Shown piece after piece: positions 21,719 through 34,085 of a stretch of DNA of 64,000 nucleotides. The stretch is taken from contig OZ026607.1 of assembly GCA_964020085.1 (NCBI GenBank), positions 14,765,041-14,829,040 of the forward strand, read 5' to 3'. The first letter of the stretch is position 1; every line of letters begins with the position of its first letter. The notes below the pieces were generated by a model. That model did no database searches. It saw nothing but the letters and a program-made list of their open reading frames with translations, and was not told where the DNA came from. The position numbers and the translations under genes were made by a program. Source of the stretch: Micromussa lordhowensis. Its lineage: Eukaryota; Cnidaria; Anthozoa; Scleractinia; Lobophylliidae.

Positions 21719-22044
21719 GCTTTTAATTGAATGGGCGCAATTGCCGCATGCCGGCGGTATTTCAAAATTTCATACGGGAGAGGCAAAACAACGGTACTTC
21801 TTGTAACTAGGTTTGTCAAAATAGTGGTGGTTTTTTGGAAATACACATTACGAGCACCGTAACAACTTTTTAAGTGAGTCGATAAAGCTTATTGTCATGC
21901 TTAGTCAGTTGCGAGATAATAATATTTTTGACTAGTCATAAGCGAGTGAAATATTAGACAAGAAAACCATTGGGTTTCTCCTATCAATATTCAATGTTAT
22001 TTACTCGAGTGTTACAACGACACATGATACCACCAGCTGTTAAT
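21719..22044. other. Flank of the transposase locus
   Basis: No terminal inverted repeat or gene recognised. Confidence 0.4.
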
Positions 22045-22264
22045 GTAAAATAAAACAGAAACCGGAAACTCGAGTAAACCCGAAATTTGATTTGACGACA
22101 TTCAAAAGTAATTGTAAAGAATTTTTCGACCCTCGACTTGTTACCCTCGACCCTCGACCATTTACCCTCGACCCTCGACCCTCGACCCTCGACCCTCGAC
22201 CCTCGACCCTCGACCCTCGACCCTCGACCCTCGACCCTCGACCCTCGACCCTCGACCCTCGACC
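22045..22264 (-). repeat. TCGAGGG heptamer repeat with unique tail (copy 2, inverted)
   Basis: Reverse complement of 6744-6914: the same ~80-base tail, then about 138 bases of CGACCCT heptamers with CTTGTTACC and CATTTACC interruptions. The array is longer than in copy 1. Confidence 0.85.
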
Positions 22265-23205
22265 AAAAGCCTTGACGAGATCTGGGTGGTGTTCTCGGAT
22301 GGTCAAGTACCACTCGTATGTGTGGGGTTGATGTTTGGGTCACATAAGATGAGAAAACGAAAGGTGTTAATTGTTTGTTCTTTACGTCCGTGGCTTTGAA
22401 TTCTTTGAGAGGGTCAGCACTGGATTTAGGAGGAATGACCACCCCTTGTGCATATTTGAGATACGCTCTTTCACACACTCGACACAACCAACACCGATAC
22501 AACTGACTCGACAATGTGTTTGCTGCTAATGAACTTTATTAATTCCTTTTTCGATCATTTATACAATCTAGTTTACAGAATCAAATGGGTCATCATCTTT
22601 CTTATACAGATCATAAGTGTCCCAAGCCGTAATTGAATATTTACAGCCTCCCAGATCACATTCTTTACCTAGATTCCAGTCTCTGGCTGCTTAGTAATCA
22701 TCGGACTGATACAACCCATCCTTCTTCTCGATACAATCTTCACACAAAGTTGTTTCCAGTAACAGGTCAAACCAGTTCTTGCTACAAGTCGACGTCTTTG
22801 GCCATCTTACAAACTAGTTTGTACAGTTCATTACAAACTCCTTGGTGCGTCGCACTAACTGTCATTTCAAACGGAATTCTCACTTTTTGCTCCAAGTGTT
22901 CTGTGAGTTTCGGCATTCGCGGAAAACAGCTTTTAGTGTTACAGTATATCAAGAGCCGATCGAGTATATATTTTGAATTTTAAATATGTTAAGCGTATGT
23001 GATGTATATTTTTATCAGCTGATGAATTGATCGTGTTTTAAATAAAGATTATCCAAACTAGAAACGAGTCCACTTCCCAGCAATACACTTTGTGGAACAC
23101 TGACGGTCAAGACTTAAAGCTGTAATCATTCCGCTCTTTGGTTTTCATGCTGTTATTATCCAATAAACGTCATAAATTATGCAAACGTTTTAGATGAACT
23201 GCTGA
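22265..23205. other. Non-coding stretch
   Basis: An open frame at 22633-22983 shows no recognisable domain. No repeat structure was seen. Confidence 0.4.
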
Positions 23206-23209
23206 ATAT

Positions 23210-23495
23210 GAAGAAGCCTTTCTAACCATCAAGAGGAAGCTGATGAACGCCCCCATCATTGAGTCTCCTCTGTTGGATGTGCCAATTATTTTAGCGACTG
23301 ATGGTAGCGATACTGGCTTAGTTGCAGTATTAAGGACTGACCATACTGCTCTACAGTAGTTGAAGAATTTCAAGAACCCTAGGTGTCAGGTTGCCCGGTG
23401 GCTAGAAAGGGTGAATGATTTTGACTTCGAGGTAGAACACACACACCTCGAAGGTACCGCTTCGGCCAAACAGAATGAGGAGGATGCCATGCTGG
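23210..23495 (+). pseudogene. Ty3/gypsy reverse transcriptase-RNase H remnant with internal deletion
   Basis: One frame reads EEAFLTIKRKLMNAPIIESP and IILATDGSDTGLVAVL, the RT thumb and first RNase H Asp region. It then jumps to RTDHTALQ*LKNFKNPRCQV and ARWLERVNDFDFEVEH, the end of the RNase H domain, so the RNase H core is deleted. TAG at about 23357 replaces the usual Trp. Confidence 0.75.
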
Positions 23496-23599
23496 TTCAC
23501 AGTGGGGGAGACTGTTTCTCAAGGAAAGTCTGGTGTTCAGGCGCTGGGAAAATGAAGAGACAGGCCAAGAGATCTACTAGCAGATTTGGTTTCCAGAAA

Positions 23600-23835
23600 G
23601 AGTTGTGAATTTGAGTGTTGTATGCCCTTCACGGTAGTCCTTCACCCGGTCACTTGGGTGTGTCGAAGAATTTGGAGATGGTGTGGAAGATATTTTACTG
23701 GCATGGCATGTGCGTGTATGTCGAAAATCATATTAGAAGGCGTGGTCCATGTGCTGAAATTAATGGCCCCAGCAAGTTGCCTAAAGCACCTTTTCAACAT
23801 CAAGTCAGGTCAATTCTTGCAAAACGTTGCTAAAA
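23600..23835 (+). pseudogene. Ty3/gypsy integrase zinc-binding remnant
   Basis: LHGSPSPGHLGVSKNLEMVW and KIFYWHGMCVYVE followed by C..C residues is the H2C2 finger of gypsy-type integrases. Same strand and order as the preceding fragment. The catalytic core does not follow. Confidence 0.7.
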
Positions 23836-24657
23836 ACAATTCAAGCTCGGGTAACTTCACTAAATTTGCCCAGGCTTTCCTAGTGAGGAACACTTCAGCA
23901 GTAACACTTGCAAAGACAGTAGTGGACGAGTACATATGCTTAAATTATCAATCCCTGTCAATTCATAGAGATTCCGGAGGCAAATTGCGACAGGTATTAT
24001 GTGGATAATGTCTTCATGTGAGCGAAAATGACATTGCGAATAGTTTAAAAAAAGTTACAATGAAAGTAAAAGGAAAATTGCAGTGACTGTTGACATGGTG
24101 TACATTATACAATATGTAAATATATTTGGCGAGTGCCAGTGCACAGTGACGTTTTAAAAGATGCGAGCAGAAAAGAATCATTAATATTGTCCATGCAATA
24201 CCAGTTTATGGACGGCACATGCAGACAATAAGAGGAACTGTCAGTATTAACGCGTAGGCTCAAAGTATTTCTTGCAACCCACAAGTCTTATGTTTATGAT
24301 TTCTCGTAGTTGGATTTTGTGTCAGCTCATTTCCTTCCATTCAGTTGCCATAGCCCTCGCTATTTTGTGTCGGATTTTGCTGACTTTAAGGCGGGACTGA
24401 ACCACAATACGCACCATTTTTTGAAACGTTTTTCGTGGCTAAGATTTAATTCCAAACCATCGCAAAGTATAGATATTTAGAAAGATTTAAGACCACAGAT
24501 TGTGGAAAACATATCTTAGAAATGTCTTGTAACCTGACACTGGCTGATTAAATCTACCACTTGCTTCGGAGTGTCAGGCCTAACTTCATCATTATCATGC
24601 AGTCTGTGTGCGCCAGTAGGCGCCCAAGGCCGACACTTTTTCCCCCTGTTGTTGTTC
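23836..24657. other. Non-coding stretch between gypsy remnant and duplication
   Basis: Nothing recognised. Confidence 0.4.
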
Positions 24658-24664
24658 ATCACCA

Positions 24665-25245
24665 CAACACCAAACTCGACTTGGGCCAAAACCGGCGAGA
24701 AGCCCAAAGACCGATGGGCCCCATAGTAGCCCCTAAGCAACAAACGAGCATCGGTTGCCGGAACGAGAGGACGATGGTGGAGGTAACACGGACAGCGCAA
24801 GTGGCCACAGAGATGGCAAAATAGGATTCTAGTGCTAGGGGATAAGTGAAACCAGATGGAAACGTACGGGATCAATAACACTGCAGAGTGGCGCGAAGGT
24901 GGTGTATTTGGGAGATGACGAACTGCAACAAGGAGGAGTAGCCATTATGATAAGTACGAGGGCAAAGAGAGCCTTTATGGAGCGCCGATAAGCAAAAGGA
25001 TCATTAAGGCACGATTCTACTCAAATACAAAAAGCTGACTGTAATACAAGCAACCAACGAAGGATGCGATGGATGAGGAAAAATTTGAATTTTGCAACCA
25101 GTTGCAGGACACGTTTTCAAGCTGCAATAGACATGACATGATACTGGTGATGAGAGATCTCAACGCTAAGCTAGGGAACAACAACACTAACAGGTGGGGG
25201 GTAATGGGGAAGTTTGGTGTCAGGGCTTACTTGACAAAAAGATAA
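24665..25245 (+). pseudogene. RTE/CFDP2-like LINE endonuclease remnant (copy A)
   Basis: Broken frames give RTAQVATEMAK, QQGGVAIMIST, RIIKARFYSN and HDMILVM.DLNAK.GNNNTN, the order seen in the endonuclease of RTE-type LINEs often annotated as craniofacial development protein 2-like. Stops and small indels throughout. Confidence 0.65.
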
Positions 25246-26096
25246 CTCCTACAAGAACTGATCAAAAGGAATATTTTTTTTTCCATTTTGTTAAAAGAAA
25301 ACAATAGCTTGCTGTTATAAGCATAGAAATTTCGAGCCAGAATTGTAGACTTCTGTTTAGTTCAAGTTGTCATAAGCCATTGTTGTTGTAACCTGACCCG
25401 TGCCGACATCTGTCAATGCGTCATTAAATCATCTTACATGCGGTGATTTTTAACACGTTATCATATAAACCTCATAAAACGCTTTTCGTCTTTTTCTCGA
25501 TAAAATCAAACTGCACATAAAAGTGAACATTTTTAGTTCGTTTACACGCGTCTTTCGACGGAATTAGCTGAAAATCGGCAGCCATGTTCAAGGATACTTC
25601 GTTCGAAAAAAGGTGTCGGGCTTTGTTTAATTTCGATTCCGTTTCCAATCGACTAAAGCAAACGTTAGGAGGTTGTAAAAAAAAACACATCTTGAAAATC
25701 GCAGAAACTCTTTTTGAGGGTGATGTGCGAGAAAACATTTCCGATGTTAATCGCGTCACTCCGATGATTCACGTGCGGAAGAGAGCAAAGTTAAGCGAAG
25801 CAGTGTTCCTGAGCATTCCTTTAAATGTCACTGCGACATTGACTTTTTAGAAAATTTCAAGGACATGATTGTATTCTATAACTATTAAGCTTTCAGAAAA
25901 TGTATAGCTTGATGGGGTTTCCATTCAAAGCGTAAGCGTAAGAGCGCGATTTCCGAACACTGTCAATCCTCCTACCATGATACCTTAAATGCATGTATTG
26001 TATATGTTTGCTTATATTTGTGCTTCCAGTTTAGAATAATGTACGTAATGCACCTGACCCAGTGTCACTGACTCAAGCTCGTTTGCTCCTTTACAG
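25246..26096. other. Duplicated non-coding stretch
   Basis: Open frames occur on both strands at 25472-25850 in copy A but are disrupted in copy B. No domain was recognised. Confidence 0.4.
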
Positions 26097-26226
26097 AGAT
26101 AAGAAGGCTGTCCAGTTGCCAGACTATCACTTTTTGGATCACCGCATTGAGATATTAAGCCATGACAAAGATTGCAACAAGGATAAGCTGCATGAGCGTG
26201 CCGAGACAGGGCAACTAAAAGCTTAA
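26097..26226 (+). pseudogene. Orphan last exon of a GFP-like protein (copy A)
   Basis: After CTCCTTTACAG the frame reads DKKAVQLPDYHFLDHRIEIL, then SHDKD, then KLHERAETGQLKA and TAA at 26224. This is the last exon of anthozoan GFP-like proteins (strands 10-11 of the beta-can). It retains its splice acceptor and stays open, but is about 8 codons shorter than the exon at 60400-60553. No upstream FP exon was found nearby. Confidence 0.75.
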
Positions 26227-26544
26227 CGAAAAGCCAAGACGACAACAAGTAGAAAAAGGTGATTATCTTGCAGCTGCTGGTTCTTTTTTTTTTGTTGCTA
26301 ATTATTACTTGGAATTATATTTATAGACATTATTTCAGAGATTTATTTTAGGATTTGTGAGATTAGCTCTAGAGTTGAATTTTGTGAAACAATACTTTCC
26401 ATTTTTGCGGGACTACAACTTGATGATATAACCTTTTCAAATTACTTGCAGACAAATACAAGTAAGAAAACTAAACAGAAAATAAACTTGTTGTCAAAGT
26501 AAGATTTTGCGAGATCTCTTCACATAGAGTACTGGCTTTTTAAA

Positions 26545-26972
26545 CTGCAACTGGATTGTTTAAATTTGATTCAATTTGTTTCATTATAATTCAAATGTAT
26601 CGTCTCAATTATTCTCTTTGTTATTACTTTTTGTCGCGACAAATTGAACAGAAACCATAACCTTTACGACCCCGTGCTCTCTTTTGGTTATCAAAAGATA
26701 AGCATCGTTTCCAAATACTACTTTTCTTGTTTCTGTCCACGCTGCTCTCTAACAGAAGCTTAGAACACTGTTACGATATATCGTGTACGGTCTTAAGGCA
26801 TTTGCAAAATTTTGAGTGTCGATACTCATAGACGACCAGCGATGATGCAAGTTTCTTTCTACTTTCTTTAAACTGCAGCAACATGTTATTGTGTCCAGTT
26901 TTGAGCAATGCTTCAATATTACGAAATCGCATCAAGCCATAGCTGTATACACTGTAAAATAACTGAAAAATA
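26545..26972. other. Segment present only in duplication copy A
   Basis: About 428 bases absent from copy B at the junction near 32131 (CTTTTTAAAA). No TE hallmark was seen. Either an insertion in A or a deletion in B. Confidence 0.6.
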
Positions 26973-27842
26973 AAATGTTTCAGCCCCAAAGTGCCTATTC
27001 TGCTATATGGTCCATGGAGCTGATTTGACTCCATACAAGGCCACTTTGTCAATTTGGTCTGAATCAAACCCAAAGAAACCGTTGCAGCGTCAATAAAAGA
27101 ACCGATGTGGTCCACAGACGACAATGAATCAGCCCCTCTATTAACAGAGCCATTTTGACTCAAATTGGTAGAGCCATTTTCCTTTATGCCTGGTTGGCCC
27201 CAGTTTAGGGCCGCCTCAGCTCCTGCAAACGGCGCCGTTTTAATATCGAAGAACAGAAAACAAGAGAAGAGAAACATGTCATCTTGCTGACTATCACGAT
27301 GTGGAACGCTATGCTGACTTTTTGAGCCAAGATAAAAGATTACAGCAATGTCGACTCGTTGAGATATTCGAGATAGAGGTTTTCCACTGTTTTATGCCAC
27401 GGAGTAAGGTCGAGGAAAGATATATTGTAAACACAATAAGCAAACTTGGAGGAAAAAAATACATTTATCCATTTTCGTAAAGGATTTATTTGATGACATT
27501 TCTAACATAATTTACTTTTGGATTAGGTCTGGGATTTGCAAACTTATAGTTTTTCTTTTATTTGGCATTAACTATTGTTTTTTCATGTATTTAGCTTAAA
27601 ATTGTAAGATGGACAATTTAATCTTAGATTAGTTATTCCTGTTTAAGGACTTCAATGTGCTGGAGAAAGAAGGTTTTGTGTAGTTTTTCTGCACATACTT
27701 CTGGCTCAAAGAAGTGTTTCATCTGTGTAGGGAGACGACTTGAAAACCAGTATATGCATATCGGTATAGATGCTGTAAAAAGTATCCGTCATTAGCATGC
27801 TACTTTTGCGTATTTAAAGAAATCGTTGTCTGTTTTATGATG

Positions 27843-27905
27843 AAGCCAAGGTTCTTTTTCTGGTGGGATGCAGTTGATACATCTCGTGTTCACTCGGATA
27901 AAAAA
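27843..27905 (+). repeat. Conserved block with GGTGGGATGCAGTT (copy A)
   Basis: AAGGTTCTTTTTCTGGTGGG followed by ATGCAGTT and, about 20 bases on, CACTCGG. Related blocks lie at 33003 (copy B), 29606 and 37588. The last two each precede an FP-exon-like remnant. Function unknown; it may contain a splice acceptor. Confidence 0.4.
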
Positions 27906-28799
27906 GGGGACGAAGACAGACTTTCTACTTGACAAATCTTTCCAATTTCGACCTGTCAAAAAGGACCATCAGTTGTCGAAGGAATGTCCTCTGTCATATC
28001 AGAAACAACAACTGCCATTGTGCAAGATAGAACATTCAGATAGTAACATTCAGATAGTGCGTGATTCACACTTCTTGTAATTTATTTGTCTTCCTTATAT
28101 TCTCTCAGACACAAGGGCCGAGAAATGTGTATGAATTTGTCAAATTTTGGAAAACGTCGCAACCTGCCAGCACGTACAGGATGTCTATATTTTGCTGTAT
28201 TATAAGAATGTATGAACAAACCACCTGCTTTTGGATGAAGCTTAATAGATGCTACAAAATGTTTCTGTACCTCATTCCATAGCACATCTTGGTAACGGAG
28301 ACACCTACTTGACGAGCTATAAACGTATTACCTGAACTAGGCGACTCGCCTTTATTTTCCATACCTTCGGTGACTCATTTCAGGATTTGTTATAGATGTA
28401 TCCATCCATCCTTCTTCAATCTCTCCACCAATCCAACCATCTATAGCGATTCCCCCAATTATTCTAGACTGCAACCTTCCAAAATGAATCTTGAACTCGT
28501 TAAGAGTCGCATAGGTTTTTATAAAAACAGTTTTGCATTTACCGGAGTACCAAAATATGGAATGATTTGCCAAACAATGTAAAAAAAGAACGTTCACTGA
28601 ATGGTGTTTGGTAAGCATCCATCCATCTATCTTAAAGGGTTTATGAATAGCAGCTTTACCTATACTGTCAGCACCAGGAATTCTGGAATTTTAAGCTTTT
28701 AATAGTAAATAAGTATCGTATATTTTTTTAGTGTGTGTGGTATGTTCTGTACTGATTTGATGTAAGAAAGATCGTGATATTGCTGTATATTTTATTTTG

Positions 28800-28935
28800 A
28801 TGCCGTATTAAAATGACGATTCCATCCATCCTTCCATCCGTTTATCCGTCCATCCATCGGTCCGTCCATCTATCCCTCCATCTATTTATCTATTGATCTA
28901 TGCTATTCATTTCATACTCCATCTATCCAGCTACC
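28800..28935. repeat. TCCA-type microsatellite (copy A)
   Basis: Imperfect TCCATCCATCTATC tetramers; matched at 33965-34085 in copy B. Confidence 0.85.
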
Positions 28936-28947
28936 CATCCACCAGCA

Positions 28948-29280
28948 TCAGTACTGCTGCTGTAGACAAATTTGAGTTTGAAAACTCTCTGATGATTTGA
29001 CTTTGCTGCTCGGTATCACAGTCGTTGCTGGTGTAAATGGGACGTCTCCATGGAAAGATGGCAAAAAAAAAATGGATAGCAATATTGTAAATGCATTCCA
29101 GGCGAGAGGCTCAGCGTGATATATTAGCCAAATATCCGTTGCATGTGCCTGGTATTTATCTGAACTCAAAAGGAGCTTTCGAAAGCCTTCCTTAACATGG
29201 CCACCATTACTTTGAGGTTGGAATGGAATGAGTAAATCCTGATTGCGGTTTCTGTTCCAGTGGCAGATCAGAACCACCAT
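28948..29280 (-). other. Unassigned minus-strand open frame, kept in both duplicates
   Basis: A 110-codon frame starting MVVLICHWNRNRNQDLLIPF, nearly identical to a 107-codon frame in copy B (34104-34427) apart from compensating indels near GDVP. No domain recognised. Shared openness may simply reflect recent duplication. Confidence 0.25.
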
Positions 29281-29484
29281 TTTGAAATCTTTCTCTCTTT
29301 TAAAACAAAATTTGAGATTTTCTTAAAGAATGATCCAAGTCAAAGGAAAGGGTTTTTTATGGATTGTTCTTAATAACGTCTACCAGAGTGTGGGTTGTAT
29401 TAAGGTTTTAGAAAACATAGTCCATAAAGTCAGAGACGTGCAATCGGAACAGTGCAAAGAAAAACATAGATGCCACACTCCAAT

Positions 29485-30228
29485 TTTTAGTGTAAGGAAG
29501 AGAAAAGACAAACCCGAAATGTATAATATGGGTATGTACCCAATCCAGCAGCACTAAAAAAGGAGCAATTTTTAAATGGTTCATCGTGTGTAAGGAGATA
29601 GGACCAAGATTCTTTTTTGTGGTTGGACACAGTTCCCTCTTCTCGTGTCCACTCGGAATAAAAAAAAAGATTAATACAGCACATGTAATTAAAAACTGTT
29701 GTGGTCGAATGACATGAAATCGACATACTGTTTTCTTTGCGGATCACCACATTGAGAATGTTAACCACGACAGAGAAGGCAGCAATGTTGATCTGCACGA
29801 GACTGCAATTTTCGAATTTCCTATGCCGTCGGGTAAGGCTGTGAAAAGACCTTTTAAAAAGCGGGAAGATAATGAAAAAGAGAGAAGTGCTTTACTTTTT
29901 GTTCGGACACATTCCCCCTGCATATTAACCCGCACTTGCTTGCCATACTTATAGAATTAACGTAAAGTTAAAATAAATAGATTAGGTTTCCTGTGTAGAA
30001 TTATGCAAAAAAAAACAGTTATTTTGCTGTTGTTGTTGTTTATTACTCTACCAGCTACAAAAAATGGTATATTAATATGTTTTTAGCTCACTTTTAATCA
30101 GATATAATTTTGTTGAAAGAAGCAGGTTTTATAGTGTTTGTAGAGGCAATAAGCCATGGGCAGATTTCAAGTTGTGCGAGTAGCTGTACGCAAGTTTAGC
30201 AACATCGTGGAGAGGAAATATAGTAAAT
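29485..30228. other. Spacer between duplication copies
   Basis: Carries an FP-exon-like remnant at 29733-29820 and two TTGGACACAGTT-like blocks, otherwise non-coding. Confidence 0.5.
29733..29820 (+). pseudogene. Divergent GFP-like last-exon remnant
   Basis: Reads FFADHHIENVNHDREGSNVD then LHETA, matching the D-H-x-I-E ... H-D ... V-x-L-x-E pattern of the terminal FP exon. It continues open into unrelated basic sequence. More diverged than the copies at 26097 and 31670. Confidence 0.55.
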
Positions 30229-30235
30229 ATCACCA

Positions 30236-30825
30236 CAACACCAAACTTGACTTGGGCCAAAACCGGCGAGAAGCCCAAAGACCGATGGGCCCCATAGTAG
30301 CCCCTAAGCAACAAGCGAGCATCGGTAGCTGGAACGAGAGGACGATGGTGGAGGCAACACGGACAGCGCAAGTGGCCACAGAGATGGCGAAATATGGATT
30401 TGTAGTGCCAAGGGATAAGTGAGACCAGATGGAACGTATGGGATCAATAACACTGCAGAGTGGCGCGAAGGTGGTGTATGTGGGAGATGACGAACTGCAA
30501 CAAGGAGGAGTAGCCATTATGATAAGTACGAAGGAAAAGAGAGCCTTTATGGAGCGCCGATAAGCAAAAGGATCATTAAGGCACGATTCTACTCAAATAC
30601 AAAAAGCTGACTGTAATACAAGCAACCAACGAAGGATGCGATGGATGAGGAAAAATATGAATTTTACAACCAGTTGCAGGACACGTTTCAAGCTGCAATA
30701 GATATGACATGATACTGGTGATGGGAGATCTAAACGCTAAGATAGGGAACAACAACACTAACAGGTGGGAGGTAATGGGGAAGTTTGGTGTCAGGGCTTA
30801 CCTGAGAAAAAGATAACTCCTACAG
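30236..30825 (+). pseudogene. RTE/CFDP2-like LINE endonuclease remnant (copy B)
   Basis: Same blocks as copy A and slightly better kept: RTAQVATEMAKYGFVVPRDK in one frame, QQGGVAIMISTKEKRAFMER, MILVMGDLNAKIGNNNTNRW. Confidence 0.65.
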
Positions 30826-31669
30826 GAACTGATCAAAAGGAATATTTTTTTTTTCCATTTTGTTAAAAGAAAACAACAGCTTGCTGTTATAAGCATAGAA
30901 ATTTCGTGCCAGAATTGTAGACTTCTGTTTAGTTCAAGTTGTCATCAGCCATTGTTGTAAACTGACCCGTGCCGACATCTGTCAACGCGTCATTAAATCA
31001 CCTTACATGCGGTGATTTTTTTAACACCTAATCATATAAATCTCATAAAGCGCTTTTTATCTTTTTCTCGATAAAATAACACTGCACATAAAGGTGAACA
31101 TTTTTAGTTGGTTTACGCCCGTCTTTCGACGGAATTAGCTGAAAATTGGCAGCCATGTTCAAGGATACTTCGTTCGAAAAAAGGTGTCGGGCTTTGTTTA
31201 ATTTCGTCTCCGTTTCCAATTGACAATAGCAAACGTTAGGAGTTTGTAAAAAAAACACATCTGGAAAATCGCACACTCTCTTTTTGAGGGTGATGTGCGA
31301 GAAAACATTTCCGATGTTAATCGCGTCACTCCGATGATTCACGTGCCGAAGTTAGCCAAGTTAAGCCGAAGCAGTGTTTCTGGGCATTCCTTTAAATATA
31401 TATCACTGCGACATTGACTTTTTAGAAAATTTCAAAGATATGATTGCTCTATAACTATTAAGCTTTCAGAAAATGTGTAGGTTGATGCAGTTTCCATTCA
31501 AAGCGTAAGCGTAAGAGCGCGATTTTCGAACACTGTCAATCCTCCTACCACGATACCTTAAATGCATGTATTGTATATGTTTGCTTATATTTGTGCTTCC
31601 AGCTTAGAATAATGTACGTAATGCACCTGACCCAGTGTCACTGACTCAAGCTCGTTTGCTCCTTTACAG

Positions 31670-31799
31670 AGGTAAGAAGGCTGTCCAGTTGCCAGACTAA
31701 CACTTTGTGGAACACCACATTAAGATATTAAGCCATGACAAAGATTACAACAAGGTTAAGCTGCATGAGCTTGCCGAGACAGGGCAACTAAAAGCTTAA
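31670..31799 (+). pseudogene. Orphan last exon of a GFP-like protein (copy B)
   Basis: Same exon as 26097-26226, with the TTTACAG acceptor kept, but the codon after LPD is TAA instead of TAT and FLDHRIEI is FVEHHIKI. Ends at TAA 31797. Degraded further than copy A. Confidence 0.75.
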
Positions 31800-33964
31800 C
31801 GAAAAGCCAAGACGACAACAAGTAGAAAAAGGTGATTATCTTGCAGCTGTTGGTTCTTTTTTTGTTGTTGCTTGTTTTTATAGAAAATTATTACTTGGAA
31901 TTATATTTATAGACATTATTTCAGAGATTTATTTTAGGATTTGTGAGATTAGCTCTAGAGTTAAATTTTGTGAAACAATACTTTCCATTTTTGCGGGACT
32001 ACAACATGATGATATAACCTTTTCAAATTACTTGCAGACAAATACAAGTAAGAAAACTAAACTGAAAATAAACTTGTTGTCAAAGCAAGATTTTGTGAGA
32101 TCTCTTAACATAGAGTACTGGCTTTTTAAAAAGAAAATGGTTCAGCCCCAAAGTGCCTATTCTGCTATATGGTCCATGGAGCTGATTTGACTCCATACAA
32201 GGCCACTTTGTCAATTTGGTCTGAATCAAACCCAAAGAAACCGTTGCAGCGTCAATAAAAATACCCATGTGGCCCACATACGACAATGAATCAGCCCCTC
32301 TATCAACAGAGCCATTTTGACTCAAATTGGTAGAGTAATTTCCTTTAAGCCTGCCTGGCCCCAGTTTAGGGCCGTCTCAGCTCCTGCAAACGGCGCCGTT
32401 TTAATATCGAAGAACAGAAAACAAGAGAAGACAAACATGTTATTTTGCTGACTATCACGATGTGGAACGCTATGCTGACTTTTTGAGCCAAGATAAAGGA
32501 TTACAGAAATGTCGACTCGTTGAGATATTCGAGATAGAGGTTTTCCACTATTTATGCCAAGGAGTAAGGTCGAGGAAATATATATTGTAAACACAATAAG
32601 CAAACTTGGAGGGAAAAAACACATTTATCCATTTTCGTAAAGGATTTATTTGATGACATTTCTAATATAATTTACTTTTGGATTAGGTCTGGGATTTGCA
32701 AAATTATAGTTTTTTTTTTTATTTGGCATTAACTATTATTTTTTCATGTATTTAGCTTAAAATTGTAAGATGGACAATTTAACCTTAGAGTAGTTATTCC
32801 TGTTTAAGGACTTCAATGTGCTGGAGAAGGAATGTTTTGTGTAGTTTTTCTTCACATACATCTAGCTCAAAGAAGTGTTTCATCTGTGTAGGGAGATGAC
32901 TTGAAAAGCAGTATATGCATATTGGTATAGATGCTGTACAAAGTATTGGTCATTAGCATGCTACTTCTGTGTATTTAAAAAAAATCGTTCTCTGTTTTAT
33001 GATGAAGCCAAGGTTCATTTTCTGGTGGGATGCAGTTGATACATCTCGTGTTCATTCGGATAAAAAAGAGGACGAAGACAGACTTTCTACTTGACAAATC
33101 TTTCCAATTCCGACCTGTCGAAAAGGACCATCAGTTGTCGAAGGAATGTCCTCTGTCATATCAGAAACGACAACTGCCATTGTGCAAGATAGAACATTCA
33201 GATAGTGCATGAAAAAAATTATTATAATTTATTTGTCTTGCTTATATTCTCTCAGGCACAAGGGCCGAGAAATGTGTATGAATTTGTCAAATTTTGGAAA
33301 ACAGCGCAACCTGCCAGCACGTACAGGATGTCTATATTTTGCTGTATTATAAGAATGTATGAACAAACCACCTGCTTTTGGATGAAGCTTAATAGATGCT
33401 ACAAAATTATTCTGTACCTCATTCCATAGCACATCTTGGTAACAGAGACACTTACTTGACGAGCTATAAACGTATTACCTGAACTAGGCGACTCGCCTTT
33501 ATTTTCCATACCTTCGGTGACCCATTTCAGGATTTGTTATAGATGTACCCATCCATCCTTCTTCAATCTCTCCACCAATCCAACCATCTATAGCGATTCG
33601 CCCCAATTATTCTAGACTGTAACCTTCCAAAATGAATCTTGCGCTCGCTAAGAGTCGCATAGGTTTTTATAAAAACAGTTTTGAATTTACCGGAGTACCA
33701 AAATATGGAATGATTTGCCAAACAATGTAAAGGAAGAACGTACACTGAATGGTGTATGGTAAGCATCCATCCATCTATCTTAAAGGGTTTATGAATAGCC
33801 GCTATACCTATACTGTCAGCACCAGGAATTCTGGAATTTTAAGCTTTTAATAGAAAATAAGTATCGTATATTTTTTTTTAGTGTGTGTGGTATGTTCTGT
33901 ACTGATTTGATGTAAGAAAGATCGTGATATTGCTGTATATTTTATTTTGATGCCGTATTAAAAT

Positions 33965-34085
33965 GAGGATTCCATCCATCCTTCCATCCGTTTATCCGTC
34001 CATCCATCGGTCCGTCCATCTATCCCTCCATCCATTTATCTATTCATCTATGCTATTCATTTCATACTCCATCTATCCAGCCACC
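33965..34085. repeat. TCCA-type microsatellite (copy B)
   Basis: Counterpart of 28800-28935. Confidence 0.85.

Larger units (their letters stand above)
24658..29484 (+). repeat. Direct duplication, copy A
   Basis: Begins ATCACCACAACACCAAACT and ends AACATAGATGCCACACTCCAAT. Colinear with 30229-34593. Copy A has about 428 extra bases at 26545-26972. Order: RTE endonuclease remnant, orphan FP exon, unassigned conserved blocks, TCCA microsatellite, unassigned minus open frame. Confidence 0.9.

Noticed and set aside
25472..25850. Overlapping open frames on both strands in duplication copy A
   Set aside because: Copy B breaks the plus frame and alters the minus frame, and no domain was recognised.
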